From CAYSTL01 sp964516805 (lineage in GTDB: Archaea; Thermoplasmatota; Thermoplasmata; Halarchaeoplasmatales; Halarchaeoplasmataceae): 30,294 nucleotides of DNA. The notes beneath the pieces are model-generated. The model saw nothing but the letters and a program-made list of their open reading frames with translations. It had not been told where the DNA came from and did no database searches. The position numbers and the translations under genes were made by a program. This document shows, piece by piece, positions 17,347-25,262 of this stretch. Numbering within the stretch: the stretch's first letter is position 1; each line of letters begins with the position of its first letter. Location of the stretch: NCBI GenBank assembly GCA_964516805.1, contig CAZEXI010000024.1, positions 1 to 30,294 of the forward strand, read 5' to 3'.

Positions 17347-17613
17347 TTATATTCCAAGATTTTCATCTATCTTTTCTTCCATCTCACTACTCAGAGCTAT
17401 CTCTTCTTCCCACTGGTCCAGAGTATCTAAAATCTCTTTAAGTTTCTTCAAGCAATCGATGCATATCCATTTTTCACCGATCTCCTTCCCTGGAACCTTT
17501 TTGTAGATGATACTCTCACAGAAAAAGCAGTAATGCATGTCTTCAGTTCGGTGTTCAGCATAAGCCTCCATCCTTTTACCTTCTAGGAGACTTGAAAGTA
17601 ATTTCTCCTTCAT
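17347..17613 (-). CDS. Small zinc-finger protein, unknown function
   Basis: From ATG 17613 this encodes 88 residues. Two CxxC pairs (CFFC and CIDC, about 22 residues apart) suggest one bound zinc. They are followed by a helical, acidic tail (KKLKEILDTLDQWEEEI). I do not recognise the family; the pattern is like small archaeal DUF zinc proteins. The frame stays open upstream of the ATG for about 30 more codons of acidic, protein-like sequence (EESEDLDIDDPEIDDE), back to TAA near 17704-17706. It contains no ATG, GTG or TTG. A CTG at 17667 follows AGGTGG by a few bases and could be the true start. Co-transcription with hef suggests a DNA-repair or accessory role, by position only. Confidence 0.7.
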   Translation of the reverse strand: MKEKLLSSLLEGKRMEAYAEHRTEDMHYCFFCESIIYKKVPGKEIGEKWICIDCLKKLKEILDTLDQWEEEIALSSEMEEKIDENLGI

Positions 17614-17730
17614 CTCATCGTCAATCTCAGGATCATCGATGTCTAGATCCTCGCTTTCTTCGACCAGTATACCACCTATTACGTCTAAAACTACTAAACA
17701 TATTTAAATCACACTGATTTGAAAAGGAAA

Positions 17731-17764
17731 CGATTTATATCTTTAAACTTGTTAAGTTCTTTAA
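17731..17764 (+). promoter_or_regulatory. TATA box giving a nearly leaderless rnz transcript
   Basis: CGATTTATATC at 17731-17741 lies about 27 bases before ATG 17765, so transcription would start within a base or two of the start codon. No Shine-Dalgarno is present. A second TATA-like box on the minus strand (about 17701-17708) would serve the divergent zinc-finger/hef genes. Confidence 0.55.
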
Positions 17765-18661
17765 ATGAAGATAGTATTCTTAGGTACTGGTGGAAGTTAT
17801 CCGACCCCTTCACGCAATGTCTCTTCAATAGCTGTTAGGTTCGATGGAGATGTATTACTCTTCGATTGTGGTGAAGGTACACAAAGACAGATAATGAAAT
17901 CCAGTATATCATTCATGAAGATAAAGAAGATATTCATTTCTCACTTCCATGGTGATCATTTTCTGGGGCTGCCCGGACTCATACAGAGTATGAATCTGAA
18001 CGATCGAGATGATGTATTAGAGATATACGGTCCTGTTGGCACACTGGATATTATGGAAAAACTGATCACTGTAGGATATTTCAGACCTGGTTTTGAAATA
18101 GATGTTTATGAACTGGTACCAGAAGCGAGACTTGATTTTGATGGATATTCTATAACAACTATCGAGGCAAATCATAATGTTCCAACTTTAGCATTCAGTT
18201 TTAAAGAAGATGACAGAAGAGGTAGATTCGATAAACAAAAAGCACTCGATTTAGGTATCCCAGAAGGACCACTTTTCAGTAAGATACACAGTGGTAAAGC
18301 TGTCGAGCTCGATGGAGAATTAATTGAATCTGAAGAAGTCGTTGGTCCTCCTAGGAAGGGAAAGCAAATCGTTTATACATCGGACACAAAGCCATCTCCA
18401 GAGATAATAGACGTCGCTGAGAATACAGATGTATTGATACATGACGGAACATTAGACAGTTCGCTGTCAGACAAGGCCCTCATGCATGATCATTCTTCTG
18501 TAGATATGGCAGCTAAAGCAGCTAAGGAAGCTAATGCGGGTAAATTGTTCATCACCCATATAAGTCCACGTTACAATGATACTTCAGAATTGGAATTAGA
18601 AGCTAAAAAGATATTTGAAAATAGTACTATACCTTCGGATCTTTTTGAGTATGAATTTTAG
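17765..18661 (+). CDS. rnz: Ribonuclease Z (tRNA 3'-end endonuclease)
   Basis: RNase Z removes the 3' trailer of pre-tRNA. The 298-residue protein is a metallo-beta-lactamase of the short RNase Z form. It opens IVFLGTGGSYPTPSRN and has the metal-binding motif HFHGDH at 60-65 followed by FLGLPGL. Further ligands are His137 (EANHNVPT), Asp207 (YTSDTKPS) and His265 (ITHISPRY). HDHSS at 241-245 is the usual conserved region. A flexible-arm region (GYFRPGFEIDVYEL) is in the expected place. It appears to be transcribed leaderless. DacZ follows 25 bases later on the same strand. Confidence 0.94.
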   Translation: MKIVFLGTGGSYPTPSRNVSSIAVRFDGDVLLFDCGEGTQRQIMKSSISFMKIKKIFISHFHGDHFLGLPGLIQSMNLNDRDDVLEIYGPVGTLDIMEKLITVGYFRPGFEIDVYELVPEARLDFDGYSITTIEANHNVPTLAFSFKEDDRRGRFDKQKALDLGIPEGPLFSKIHSGKAVELDGELIESEEVVGPPRKGKQIVYTSDTKPSPEIIDVAENTDVLIHDGTLDSSLSDKALMHDHSSVDMAAKAAKEANAGKLFITHISPRYNDTSELELEAKKIFENSTIPSDLFEYEF

Positions 18662-18686
18662 TTATAACTTGGATTAATATCCGAAA

Positions 18687-19562
18687 ATGATAAAAAGAAC
18701 TAAGTTTAATCCGATTTCAGAGATGACAAAATTTGTTGATTCTGTGATGAAGATAAAATCCGATATTGAACCTACAAAAGTGATGCTTTTTACTGATAAA
18801 AAGGATTTGATGGAAGAATTAGCCGAAGAGATAAGAGATGTTCCTTTTATAATATCTACACAACATCCTCCGTTATCATCTTTCCTAGGTAGAAGCAATG
18901 TGAGATTGAGAAGATTACAGCATCCACCCAAGATTGGGTTGGACGTTCTTGGACAGGGTAAAGATATAGTTTTATCATGTGCTGCTGAAGGAATCTTAGA
19001 GAGAGATGACCATGTTTTATTCATAATATCTACTGATATAGAATCTGTATTTTCTTTTGATATGAGTGAGATAGGTGTTGTCAACCTTAAGGAAGAAATA
19101 GACGGTAGGATTGATTTAGATGTATTAGAAGCAGCCTTTAACATCAGTGCAACTATAGTTAGAGAGGGTAAAGAAGGATTACCTGCAGGTGCACTATTGA
19201 TTCTAGGTGACTCTAACAGGGTGATAAACAACACCAGCGAGTCTGTCAGGAATCCTTTAGAAGGTTGTTCAAAAGAGGATCTGAATATCAAAAATGAGGA
19301 CAATTGGAACACAATAAAAGAATTTTCAATGTTAGATGGTGCTTTAGTGTTGGATAAATTCGGTAACCCTATAGCAGCAGGAAGATACGTGATGTTTAAC
19401 GATGGAAATGAAGGTTTGATAGAAGAAGGTCTAGGTGGTAGACATCTAGCTGCTTCATCCATAACTAATGAGACCAAAGCCATCGCAATAGTTGCCTCAT
19501 CTGAAGGCGCTATACGAATTTACAAGGACGGAGAAAGGATCTACACTGTTGAAGCTGTCTGA
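18687..19562 (+). CDS. dacZ: Diadenylate cyclase (c-di-AMP synthase), DacZ type
   Basis: This makes cyclic di-AMP from two ATP, a second messenger tied to osmotic and potassium control in many archaea and bacteria. The C-terminal DAC domain has the catalytic DGA (217-219) and RHLAA (252-256, the RHR/RHxAA site), then TNETKAIAIVASSEGAIRIYKDG. The N-terminal part (about 1-130) matches the alpha/beta domain of archaeal DacZ. The third motif residue is Leu instead of the common Arg (RHL rather than RHR). ATG 18687 lacks a ribosome-binding site, and TAGTTATAACTTGG at about 18659-18672 is a possible TATA box overlapping the rnz end. A 269-codon antisense frame over the same DNA is a shadow. Confidence 0.9.
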   Translation: MIKRTKFNPISEMTKFVDSVMKIKSDIEPTKVMLFTDKKDLMEELAEEIRDVPFIISTQHPPLSSFLGRSNVRLRRLQHPPKIGLDVLGQGKDIVLSCAAEGILERDDHVLFIISTDIESVFSFDMSEIGVVNLKEEIDGRIDLDVLEAAFNISATIVREGKEGLPAGALLILGDSNRVINNTSESVRNPLEGCSKEDLNIKNEDNWNTIKEFSMLDGALVLDKFGNPIAAGRYVMFNDGNEGLIEEGLGGRHLAASSITNETKAIAIVASSEGAIRIYKDGERIYTVEAV

Positions 19563-19648
19563 GACGATACACTTGCATCGTCATGCATATTTTTATTATT
19601 ACCCATTAGATTTAAATAGTTGGAATATATACGACCCTTGTCGATAGC

Positions 19649-20101
19649 ATGACACGGAAGGTAAGGCTTCAAAGAAAGGTAAGGCTGAGAAGTAATGAGA
19701 AGGGGGCCCTCGAAGGGCTTCCTCTATATCTCATTCTTCTTGTAGTTATAGCTGGTGTAAGTACCGCTATTGTTTTTGGATGGATGCAGAGTGCACAATC
19801 TACTGAGCTGGGCCACATCGAAGTAGATGTTGGTTCCGACAATGCATTGAATACTGGAAAAGAACAAGATATTACTGTAAAAGCATATGACCAGAATAAT
19901 GATCCATTAAGCGATACAACTGTTAAACTACAAGGATGTGGGGTTAAAGAGGTCGATAGTACGAACAAAGATGGTACTAAAACATTTAGAATAGAACCTA
20001 GTTTACCTGAGAATGAGGATTTTGGAGAACTTACAGTCACGGTAAAATATACTGGAGATATAACAACAGAAAAGACAAAGATAGTAACTGTAAAGCAGTA
20101 G
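19649..20101 (+). CDS. Type IV pilin-like secreted protein with Ig-like (Big_1) domain
   Basis: The 150-residue protein begins with a strongly basic leader ending NEKG, then ALEGLPLYLILLVVIAGVSTA. This is a class III signal peptide: prepilin peptidase would cut after the Gly at about 19, leaving the hydrophobic helix as the pilus-type assembly stem. The rest (about 55-150) looks like an Ig-like Big_1 fold, with ITVKAYDQNNDPLSDTTVKL and KDGTKTFRIEP. It is probably a minor pilin or surface subunit. An 11-base direct repeat at its start (AAGGTAAGGCT) doubles the KVRLQR leader. A TATA-like GATTTAAATAG at 19609-19619 would start the mRNA just before the ATG. The ATPase gene follows, which could suggest a shared role, but no pilus-assembly ATPase is present. 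Confidence 0.75.
   Translation: MTRKVRLQRKVRLRSNEKGALEGLPLYLILLVVIAGVSTAIVFGWMQSAQSTELGHIEVDVGSDNALNTGKEQDITVKAYDQNNDPLSDTTVKLQGCGVKEVDSTNKDGTKTFRIEPSLPENEDFGELTVTVKYTGDITTEKTKIVTVKQ
19658..19686 (+). repeat. 11-base direct repeat in the pilin-like leader
   Basis: AAGGTAAGGCT occurs at 19658-19668 and again at 19676-19686, an 18-base (six-codon) period. It gives KVRLQRKVRLR in the signal peptide and so lengthens the basic leader. Confidence 0.7.
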
Positions 20102-20237
20102 AATTAGAGTATGTGGTAATCTGCTCGATGTAGACGAGATCCTAGGACGATCAGCCTCTATAAAAGAGAGACTAAAAAATAGAGGTTGTGGATACATCGG
20201 TAGGAACGTATCCTATCCTGGTGGAAATTACGAAGAG
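20094..20237 (+). other. In-frame coding extension upstream of the HerA-like ATPase, without a standard start codon
   Basis: In the ATPase frame, 48 sense codons run from just after TAA 20091-20093 to ATG 20238. The translation includes NLLDVDEILGRSASIKERL and GCGYIGRNVSYPGG, which reads like the usual N-terminal part of this ATPase family, leading into the strand before Walker A. No ATG, GTG or TTG occurs in frame. ATT 20103 or CTG 20121 are the likeliest alternative starts. A sequencing or assembly error upstream is the other explanation. Confidence 0.65.
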
Positions 20238-21422
20238 ATGGGAAAAACATATTTGGATTTAGTTTTCCCACACTGTATGCTTGTTTTGGGTAAGAGGGGT
20301 ACTGGAAAATCGTATACATTAGGTGTGATGATAGAAGAGTTTCTCAAGCTTGATGAAAAGTATCGAAGCAACATGGCATTCGTTGCAGTAGATACTATGA
20401 GTGTTTTTCACAGTTTAAAAAAGGAGAATACAAATCGATCAGAGATCAAAAAGATGAAAGATTTTGATATAGAGCCTACAAACATGGAAGAAAATGTCAA
20501 TTTACTCGTACCTGAAACAGTAGTTGAAAGCTCAGAAAATAACGTTCATCATGATGATGTTTTAAAGATCCCTTTATCAAAGGTAGGAGTACATGAATGG
20601 TTAGAACTATTTGATCTTGATATTACGAGCCCGATAGGTACATTGTTGAGTGAATTAATATCAGAATCAAAAAAAGAAGGTGATTTTTCTTTTAACGATT
20701 TGTATGCAATGATCGATAGAAAGGAGTCTGATAATGAACTAAAAAAGTCTTTAAAAAACCTATTCAGGATGATAGAAGAACTTAAAATATTCGATAAAGA
20801 AGGGATGGAATGCAAGATAGCTGAACCAGGAAAAGTGACTATATTGGATATATCATACCTGGGACGTATGGGAAGTTATGATTTGAGGACTTTGGTAATC
20901 TCCATATTTGCAAGGGAACAGATGGCTAGAAGGACTCTTTATTCAATGATGGAGATGCAGAACCAGGCTGATCTTATACAAGAAATACCTGAACATTTTA
21001 AAGAAGAATGGCCGATAATCTACATGCTGATAGATGAAGCACATCTGTTCATACCTAAGGATGGAAAGACATTATCATCAGATCCATTGATCGATTGGAT
21101 AAAGCTAGGACGTCATCCAGGTTTATCACTTATTTTAGCTACTCAAGAACCATCTAGTCTTCATGATAGTGCGATAAGACAATCAGACATGATCATCGCC
21201 CATAATATGACTTCGAGAGATGATCTAAGAGAGCTAAAGAAGGCTAAACAATCCTACATGAACAAAGGTTTGGATGAGATAGTGTCTGATATGGAATATA
21301 AACGAGGCTTAGCGATCATTTTTGATGATAAAACTAGAAACATGCAGCTCTGTAGGGTCAGACCTAGACACACTTTACATACTGGTGTAGATGCATCAGC
21401 AGTACCTATAGAAAAAAGATGA
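20238..21422 (+). CDS. HerA/FtsK-class ATPase (DUF87-like)
   Basis: From ATG 20238 this is 394 residues. Walker A GKRGTGKSYTLG lies only about 20 residues from that start. Walker B is IIYMLIDEAHLFIP, followed by a LATQEPSSLHDSAIRQSD sensor region and an arginine-rich end (RVRPRH). These mark the archaeal HerA-type hexameric motor family, whose members move DNA or proteins. No NurA partner is nearby, so end resection is not indicated. Homologues normally have more sequence before Walker A, and the open upstream frame here supplies it, so this start probably truncates the protein. It follows the pilin-like gene closely and is convergent with purL, with 20 bases between the stops. Confidence 0.85.
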   Translation: MGKTYLDLVFPHCMLVLGKRGTGKSYTLGVMIEEFLKLDEKYRSNMAFVAVDTMSVFHSLKKENTNRSEIKKMKDFDIEPTNMEENVNLLVPETVVESSENNVHHDDVLKIPLSKVGVHEWLELFDLDITSPIGTLLSELISESKKEGDFSFNDLYAMIDRKESDNELKKSLKNLFRMIEELKIFDKEGMECKIAEPGKVTILDISYLGRMGSYDLRTLVISIFAREQMARRTLYSMMEMQNQADLIQEIPEHFKEEWPIIYMLIDEAHLFIPKDGKTLSSDPLIDWIKLGRHPGLSLILATQEPSSLHDSAIRQSDMIIAHNMTSRDDLRELKKAKQSYMNKGLDEIVSDMEYKRGLAIIFDDKTRNMQLCRVRPRHTLHTGVDASAVPIEKR

Positions 21423-21442
21423 AAAATAGTTTTGTTAGGAAA

Positions 21443-23767
21443 TCACATCTTATTTCCAAGGGCTTCTTTCCAATTTTCTCTGATAGTTTCTATTTCTAGG
21501 TCGATCAATTTGTCCCCATTCAAAGATATTTCCAGTTTATCCGGCTGAGTTTTACCTATCCTGGATATTGGTACTGAAAAGTTTTCTTCAAATTCGTCGA
21601 TATCTTTCTTGTCTATCTCTACCAACCACCTGGTGTTACTCTCTGAGAACAGATATACATCGGGTCTTAAATCAGTATTTACTTCGATATCTGCACCAGT
21701 ATCTCCAGCAATACACATCTCTGATATTGCAGCTCCGAATCCACCGAGAGAAATGTCGTGACAGCTTTTTATTAAATCTTTAGAGTGAGCCTCCAGCATC
21801 TCATCGATGCTTGTTTCTAATCTATTTTTTTCAACATCAGGAACGTTTTTACTTTGTCCATTGACCATTTCATAGTATTCAGAACCACCCATCTCATCTT
21901 TCGTTTCTCCAACCAGATATAAAACCGAACCTTCTTCTTTGATATCCATGCTGATAGAATCTCTGATATCTTCTATTATCCCACTTGCAAGTATTGAAGG
22001 GGTTGGCTTAACTGGTCCTTTCTGAGTTTCATTATAGAAACTAACATTGCCAGATATGAAAGGTATTTCTAGATGTCTAGCAATCTCTCCGAGACCCTCT
22101 GCAACCTGTTTGAAATCACCCAATCTTACCGGTTTCTCAGGATTACCGAAATTCAAACAATCTGCTAGTGAATGTGGTCTAGCTCCTACAGATACTAGAT
22201 TTCTGAAAGCTTCATCTAATGTTGATTTTGCACCTTTTACTGGATCAAGATCACAGAATGTAGGATTAACATCAGTTGTAACTGCTAAACCTTGATACGA
22301 GTCCTCTAGAGGTTTGATAACACTTGCGTCTCCGGGACCTTGTTTACCCAATTCTCCCTGCAACGGTTTTAATACAGTATTTGCTCTAACTTCATGGTCA
22401 TATTGTCTAATCACCCATTCTTTGCTGTTGATGTTGTCTCTTTTGAGTAATTCTAATAATGTTTGATCGTAATCCCAAGGTTCTTCTGGTATATCTTCTT
22501 CTATCTTTTCTGTATGCTCGACAACTTCTGTAGGTCTGCAGTACGTTGGTCCCCCTGTCTGGAATTCTAAGTCAAGATCCATTATCTTTTCATCATGGAA
22601 GTAGACCTTCATGTTTGGTTCTTTTATAACTTCTCCAACTATAGTTGCCTCTACATCCCATTTATCACAGATGTGTAATACCTCGTCTACATTTTCTTCT
22701 TTTACAGCATACATCATCCTTTCCTGGCTCTCGGATACCCATATCTCCCAAGGAGCCATATCTTGCTGTTTTAAAGGAACTTTGTCTAGCTCTATCTCTG
22801 CACCATACCCTGCAGCTAAGGCCATTTCACCAGCTACACAGGATAGTCCACCACCACCGAAGTCTTTCATACCTTGTAACAGTTCTTTCCTGTTTAATTC
22901 TAAGCTGGCATGTATCAGCGGTTCTTTTGTAATCGGGTCGCCTAATTGAACAGCACCGATATCTTCTTCCTCTGAAGATTCGTGAAGTTCATCGGATGCG
23001 AAAGTGACACCGTGTATTCCATCTCTTCCTGTCTTTCCTCCTGCCATGATATAGACATCTCCAGGCTCTTTGACTCTGCTCCTGATAAGTTCATCTTTCT
23101 TTGCTATACCAACACATCCTACGTTGACCAAACAGTTGGAGGTGTAGCTGTCGTCGAAATAAACCATCCCAGATAATGTAGGGATTCCTAATCTATTACC
23201 ATAATCACTTATCCCATCTACAACTCCGCTGAACAGGTATCTTGGATGTTTGGTACCTGCAGGAAGTTCATCATAACCTTTATCTAACGGTCCAAAAAAG
23301 AGTGGATCAACAAAGGCTAAGGGTTGAGCACCCATACATGTTACATCTCTAACGATCCCTCCTATACCAGTGGCTGCGCCACCATATGGTTCAATGGCTG
23401 AAGGATGATTGTGGGATTCCAACGCCACTACGTAAGCATGTTCATCATCAAAGGATACTACTCCTGCGTCTTCTTCGATAACAAAGATGTTCTGTGGAGC
23501 ATCGATGTCAAATACGGTATCTTTTAATATAGTCTTGGAAGATTTATAACAGCAGTGTTCTGACCAAGCTTGTCCCAAGGCTTCCATCTCTAGATCAGTG
23601 GGATTACGCCCCAGTTCTTTGAAATGGTCTTTAACCATCCTCATCTCATCAACACTGAGACCTATACCACTCTCTTGGGAAATCTGCTCAAGGTCTTCAT
23701 CATCTGCATCTAATATATTGACTTCGTGAAGTTCAAAGGGAACGTCTCTTTTGATATAATGTTCCAT
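21443..23767 (-). CDS. purL: Phosphoribosylformylglycinamidine synthase, PurL subunit
   Basis: This small PurL (774 residues) is the synthetase part of the PurL-PurQ-PurS complex, step four of purine synthesis: FGAR plus glutamine plus ATP gives FGAM. Conserved blocks are in order: WSEHCCYKSSK (His71 region), ALESHNHPSAIEPYGGAATG, GGGGLSCVAGEMA, GDASVIKPL and SVGARPHSLADCLNFGNPE, with a late CHDISLGGFGAAI. AGAGGGGAT lies just before ATG 23767, and purS ends 11 bases upstream. No purQ (glutaminase) lies between or beside them, so ammonia supply depends on a gene elsewhere. Confidence 0.96.
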   Translation of the reverse strand: MEHYIKRDVPFELHEVNILDADDEDLEQISQESGIGLSVDEMRMVKDHFKELGRNPTDLEMEALGQAWSEHCCYKSSKTILKDTVFDIDAPQNIFVIEEDAGVVSFDDEHAYVVALESHNHPSAIEPYGGAATGIGGIVRDVTCMGAQPLAFVDPLFFGPLDKGYDELPAGTKHPRYLFSGVVDGISDYGNRLGIPTLSGMVYFDDSYTSNCLVNVGCVGIAKKDELIRSRVKEPGDVYIMAGGKTGRDGIHGVTFASDELHESSEEEDIGAVQLGDPITKEPLIHASLELNRKELLQGMKDFGGGGLSCVAGEMALAAGYGAEIELDKVPLKQQDMAPWEIWVSESQERMMYAVKEENVDEVLHICDKWDVEATIVGEVIKEPNMKVYFHDEKIMDLDLEFQTGGPTYCRPTEVVEHTEKIEEDIPEEPWDYDQTLLELLKRDNINSKEWVIRQYDHEVRANTVLKPLQGELGKQGPGDASVIKPLEDSYQGLAVTTDVNPTFCDLDPVKGAKSTLDEAFRNLVSVGARPHSLADCLNFGNPEKPVRLGDFKQVAEGLGEIARHLEIPFISGNVSFYNETQKGPVKPTPSILASGIIEDIRDSISMDIKEEGSVLYLVGETKDEMGGSEYYEMVNGQSKNVPDVEKNRLETSIDEMLEAHSKDLIKSCHDISLGGFGAAISEMCIAGDTGADIEVNTDLRPDVYLFSESNTRWLVEIDKKDIDEFEENFSVPISRIGKTQPDKLEISLNGDKLIDLEIETIRENWKEALGNKM

Positions 23768-23778
23768 TATTATCCCCT

Positions 23779-24021
23779 CTATTTTATATCGATTTCATAA
23801 GTCTGGATCACAGGGTTTGCTAGTAACCGTTTACACATCTCTTCGACCTCTTTACGAGCGTTTTCTTTAGAGATATCTTCTCCTAAATCTATTTCATAAA
23901 TTTTACCTGACTTAACGCCTTCTATTTCCCAATCTAAAAGCTCAAGAGCTTTTTTAGTATTCGTTCCCTCAGGATCAGCGACACCTTCTTTTAATTCTAT
24001 CTTGACTTCCGCTACTACCAT
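23779..24021 (-). CDS. purS: Phosphoribosylformylglycinamidine synthase, PurS subunit
   Basis: The 80-residue protein matches PurS, the small dimer that bridges PurL and PurQ. It has VEIKLKEGVADPEG-like strand and loop (VKIELKEGVADPEG), then KALELLDWEIEGVKSGKIYEIDL, an acidic helix and LLANPVIQTYEIDI at the end, all usual for the family. The order purS-purL, 11 bases apart, suggests one transcript. GTGAT followed by TTC precedes the ATG, and a TATA-like CTATTAAAT on the minus strand lies about 30 bases upstream. Confidence 0.93.
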   Translation of the reverse strand: MVVAEVKIELKEGVADPEGTNTKKALELLDWEIEGVKSGKIYEIDLGEDISKENARKEVEEMCKRLLANPVIQTYEIDIK

Positions 24022-24140
24022 GAAATCACATATCTAAATCGAGGGGTCATTTAATAGGTTTTCTTTTCTATTCTTTATCATTTGCTGCAAAACTAAATCG
24101 AGAGAAGACCTAGAATATTTTATTGATAAAACTAAATAAG

Positions 24141-24172
24141 TTATAAATAGAAAAATATTGATACAAACCTAA
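24141..24172 (+). promoter_or_regulatory. TATA box of the CPBP protease gene, leaderless
   Basis: TTATAAATAG at 24141-24150 is about 27 bases before ATG 24173, so the mRNA probably starts at or next to the start codon. No Shine-Dalgarno is seen. The upstream gap to purS also holds two copies of CTAAATCGAG, near 24032 and 24091. Confidence 0.5.
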
Positions 24173-25030
24173 ATGGATAAAAAATTAAAAGCTAGGAAAG
24201 TAGGAACTTTTCTTACTCTTGCCTTTGCTATATCGTGGATGATCGGAGTGTTATTATATGTTTTGGATATAGGTATCAGCACACAAGCAGGATCTATCTT
24301 ACTGCTTATTTTCATGTGGGGACCTGCTATATCTAGTATCATCAATCTTTATATCTGGACGGATGAAGGATTTATATCTGAACTTAAAAGATATTTTGGT
24401 TTTACAGAATCAGGATTAAATAAAAAATGGACATTATTGGCATGGCTCAGTCCTCTTGTGGTCTTATCTGTGATGCTTGGTCTTGGTGGACTTTACCCTG
24501 ATGTGAATTTCACAGTAAGTTTCGGGGAGGCATCAATATCTATCTTAATGTATCTTATTATCGGTCTTACGATAAACGCTCTTGCAGCATTTGGAGAAGA
24601 ATTCGGCTGGAGAGCAATTTTACTGGATGAATTATCCTCCTTTGGGTATTGGAAGGTATCTGTAATAATAGGACTTATATGGGGTATATGGCATGCACCT
24701 TTGATATTATGGGGATATTATTTCCCGGGTAATACAGCTATGGGCGTTTTGGTCATGATGGTTTTCACGATCACTTTTTCTCACATCTTTACTTACTTTA
24801 CCTTACGAAGCCAAACCATACTAGCACCTGCATTTCTTCACGGCTCTTATAACTCTATCATACCTCTAGCTTTTGGCTTTCTTACAGGTATAAATGAATT
24901 ACTTTTTGGACCTACAGGAGTAATAGGTATCATAGGAGTACTGATTCTGCTTCTGATCTGTATAATCCATGATTCGTTCATAGCAGAAGAAAGCGTAATG
25001 AATAAGAAATCTATGAATATATGGTCATGA
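24173..25030 (+). CDS. CPBP family intramembrane metalloprotease (CAAX protease-like)
   Basis: The 285-residue protein has about eight hydrophobic segments. It carries the family motifs: motif 1 EEFGWR (Glu142, Glu143, Arg147), motif 2 with His174 (GIWHAPLILWG), and motif 3 with His224 and Asn227 (FLHGSYNSII). These residues form the intramembrane active site of Rce1/CPBP proteases. Substrates are unknown for most archaeal members; processing of membrane or secreted peptides is a common role. The gene stands alone with its own promoter, upstream of the duplicated permease region. It is complete and of normal length. Confidence 0.9.
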   Translation: MDKKLKARKVGTFLTLAFAISWMIGVLLYVLDIGISTQAGSILLLIFMWGPAISSIINLYIWTDEGFISELKRYFGFTESGLNKKWTLLAWLSPLVVLSVMLGLGGLYPDVNFTVSFGEASISILMYLIIGLTINALAAFGEEFGWRAILLDELSSFGYWKVSVIIGLIWGIWHAPLILWGYYFPGNTAMGVLVMMVFTITFSHIFTYFTLRSQTILAPAFLHGSYNSIIPLAFGFLTGINELLFGPTGVIGIIGVLILLLICIIHDSFIAEESVMNKKSMNIWS

Positions 25031-25228
25031 TAGGTTTAGAGGATTATATCTGCCCCAAAAATATTCATTATCATCTCATATATTTTAACTCTCCATTCAC
25101 AGAAATCATTTTTACTGTTAAATCACGGACGATATTCACCTTGAATATTTTAATAATTGAAAAAGAATTGTATATAAATCGAGTTCTTAAAGAATGTAAA
25201 TTCATCTTCTGGATTATTACAATAATCT

Positions 25229-25262
25229 ATTTATAACTTTAAAACATCTAGTTGTACAGTTC
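25229..25262 (+). promoter_or_regulatory. TATA box of orphan permease copy 1
   Basis: ATTTATAACTTT at about 25229-25240 lies about 28 bases before ATG 25263, so the transcript is predicted to be leaderless or nearly so. No Shine-Dalgarno is visible. The 230-base gap before it holds no convincing gene. Confidence 0.55.

Noticed and set aside
18674..19483. Long (269-codon) minus-strand open frame over dacZ
   Set aside because: The plus frame has clear diadenylate cyclase motifs. The minus frame is Ser/Leu/Pro-rich, as expected for the complement of an AT-rich coding sequence, and has no family motif.
20088..20240. Read-through of the pilin-like TAG stop (for example as pyrrolysine) to fuse it with the ATPase
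   Set aside because: The two genes are in different frames, so read-through alone cannot join them, and the pilin frame soon meets more stops.
20238..21422. HerA-NurA DNA end-resection operon
   Set aside because: No NurA, Mre11 or Rad50 gene is adjacent; the neighbours are a pilin-like gene and purL.
25021..25236. 71-codon plus-strand frame after the CPBP protease gene
   Set aside because: It overlaps the protease end, is rich in Ile, Phe and Tyr from AT-rich intergenic DNA, and runs into the promoter of the orphan permease.
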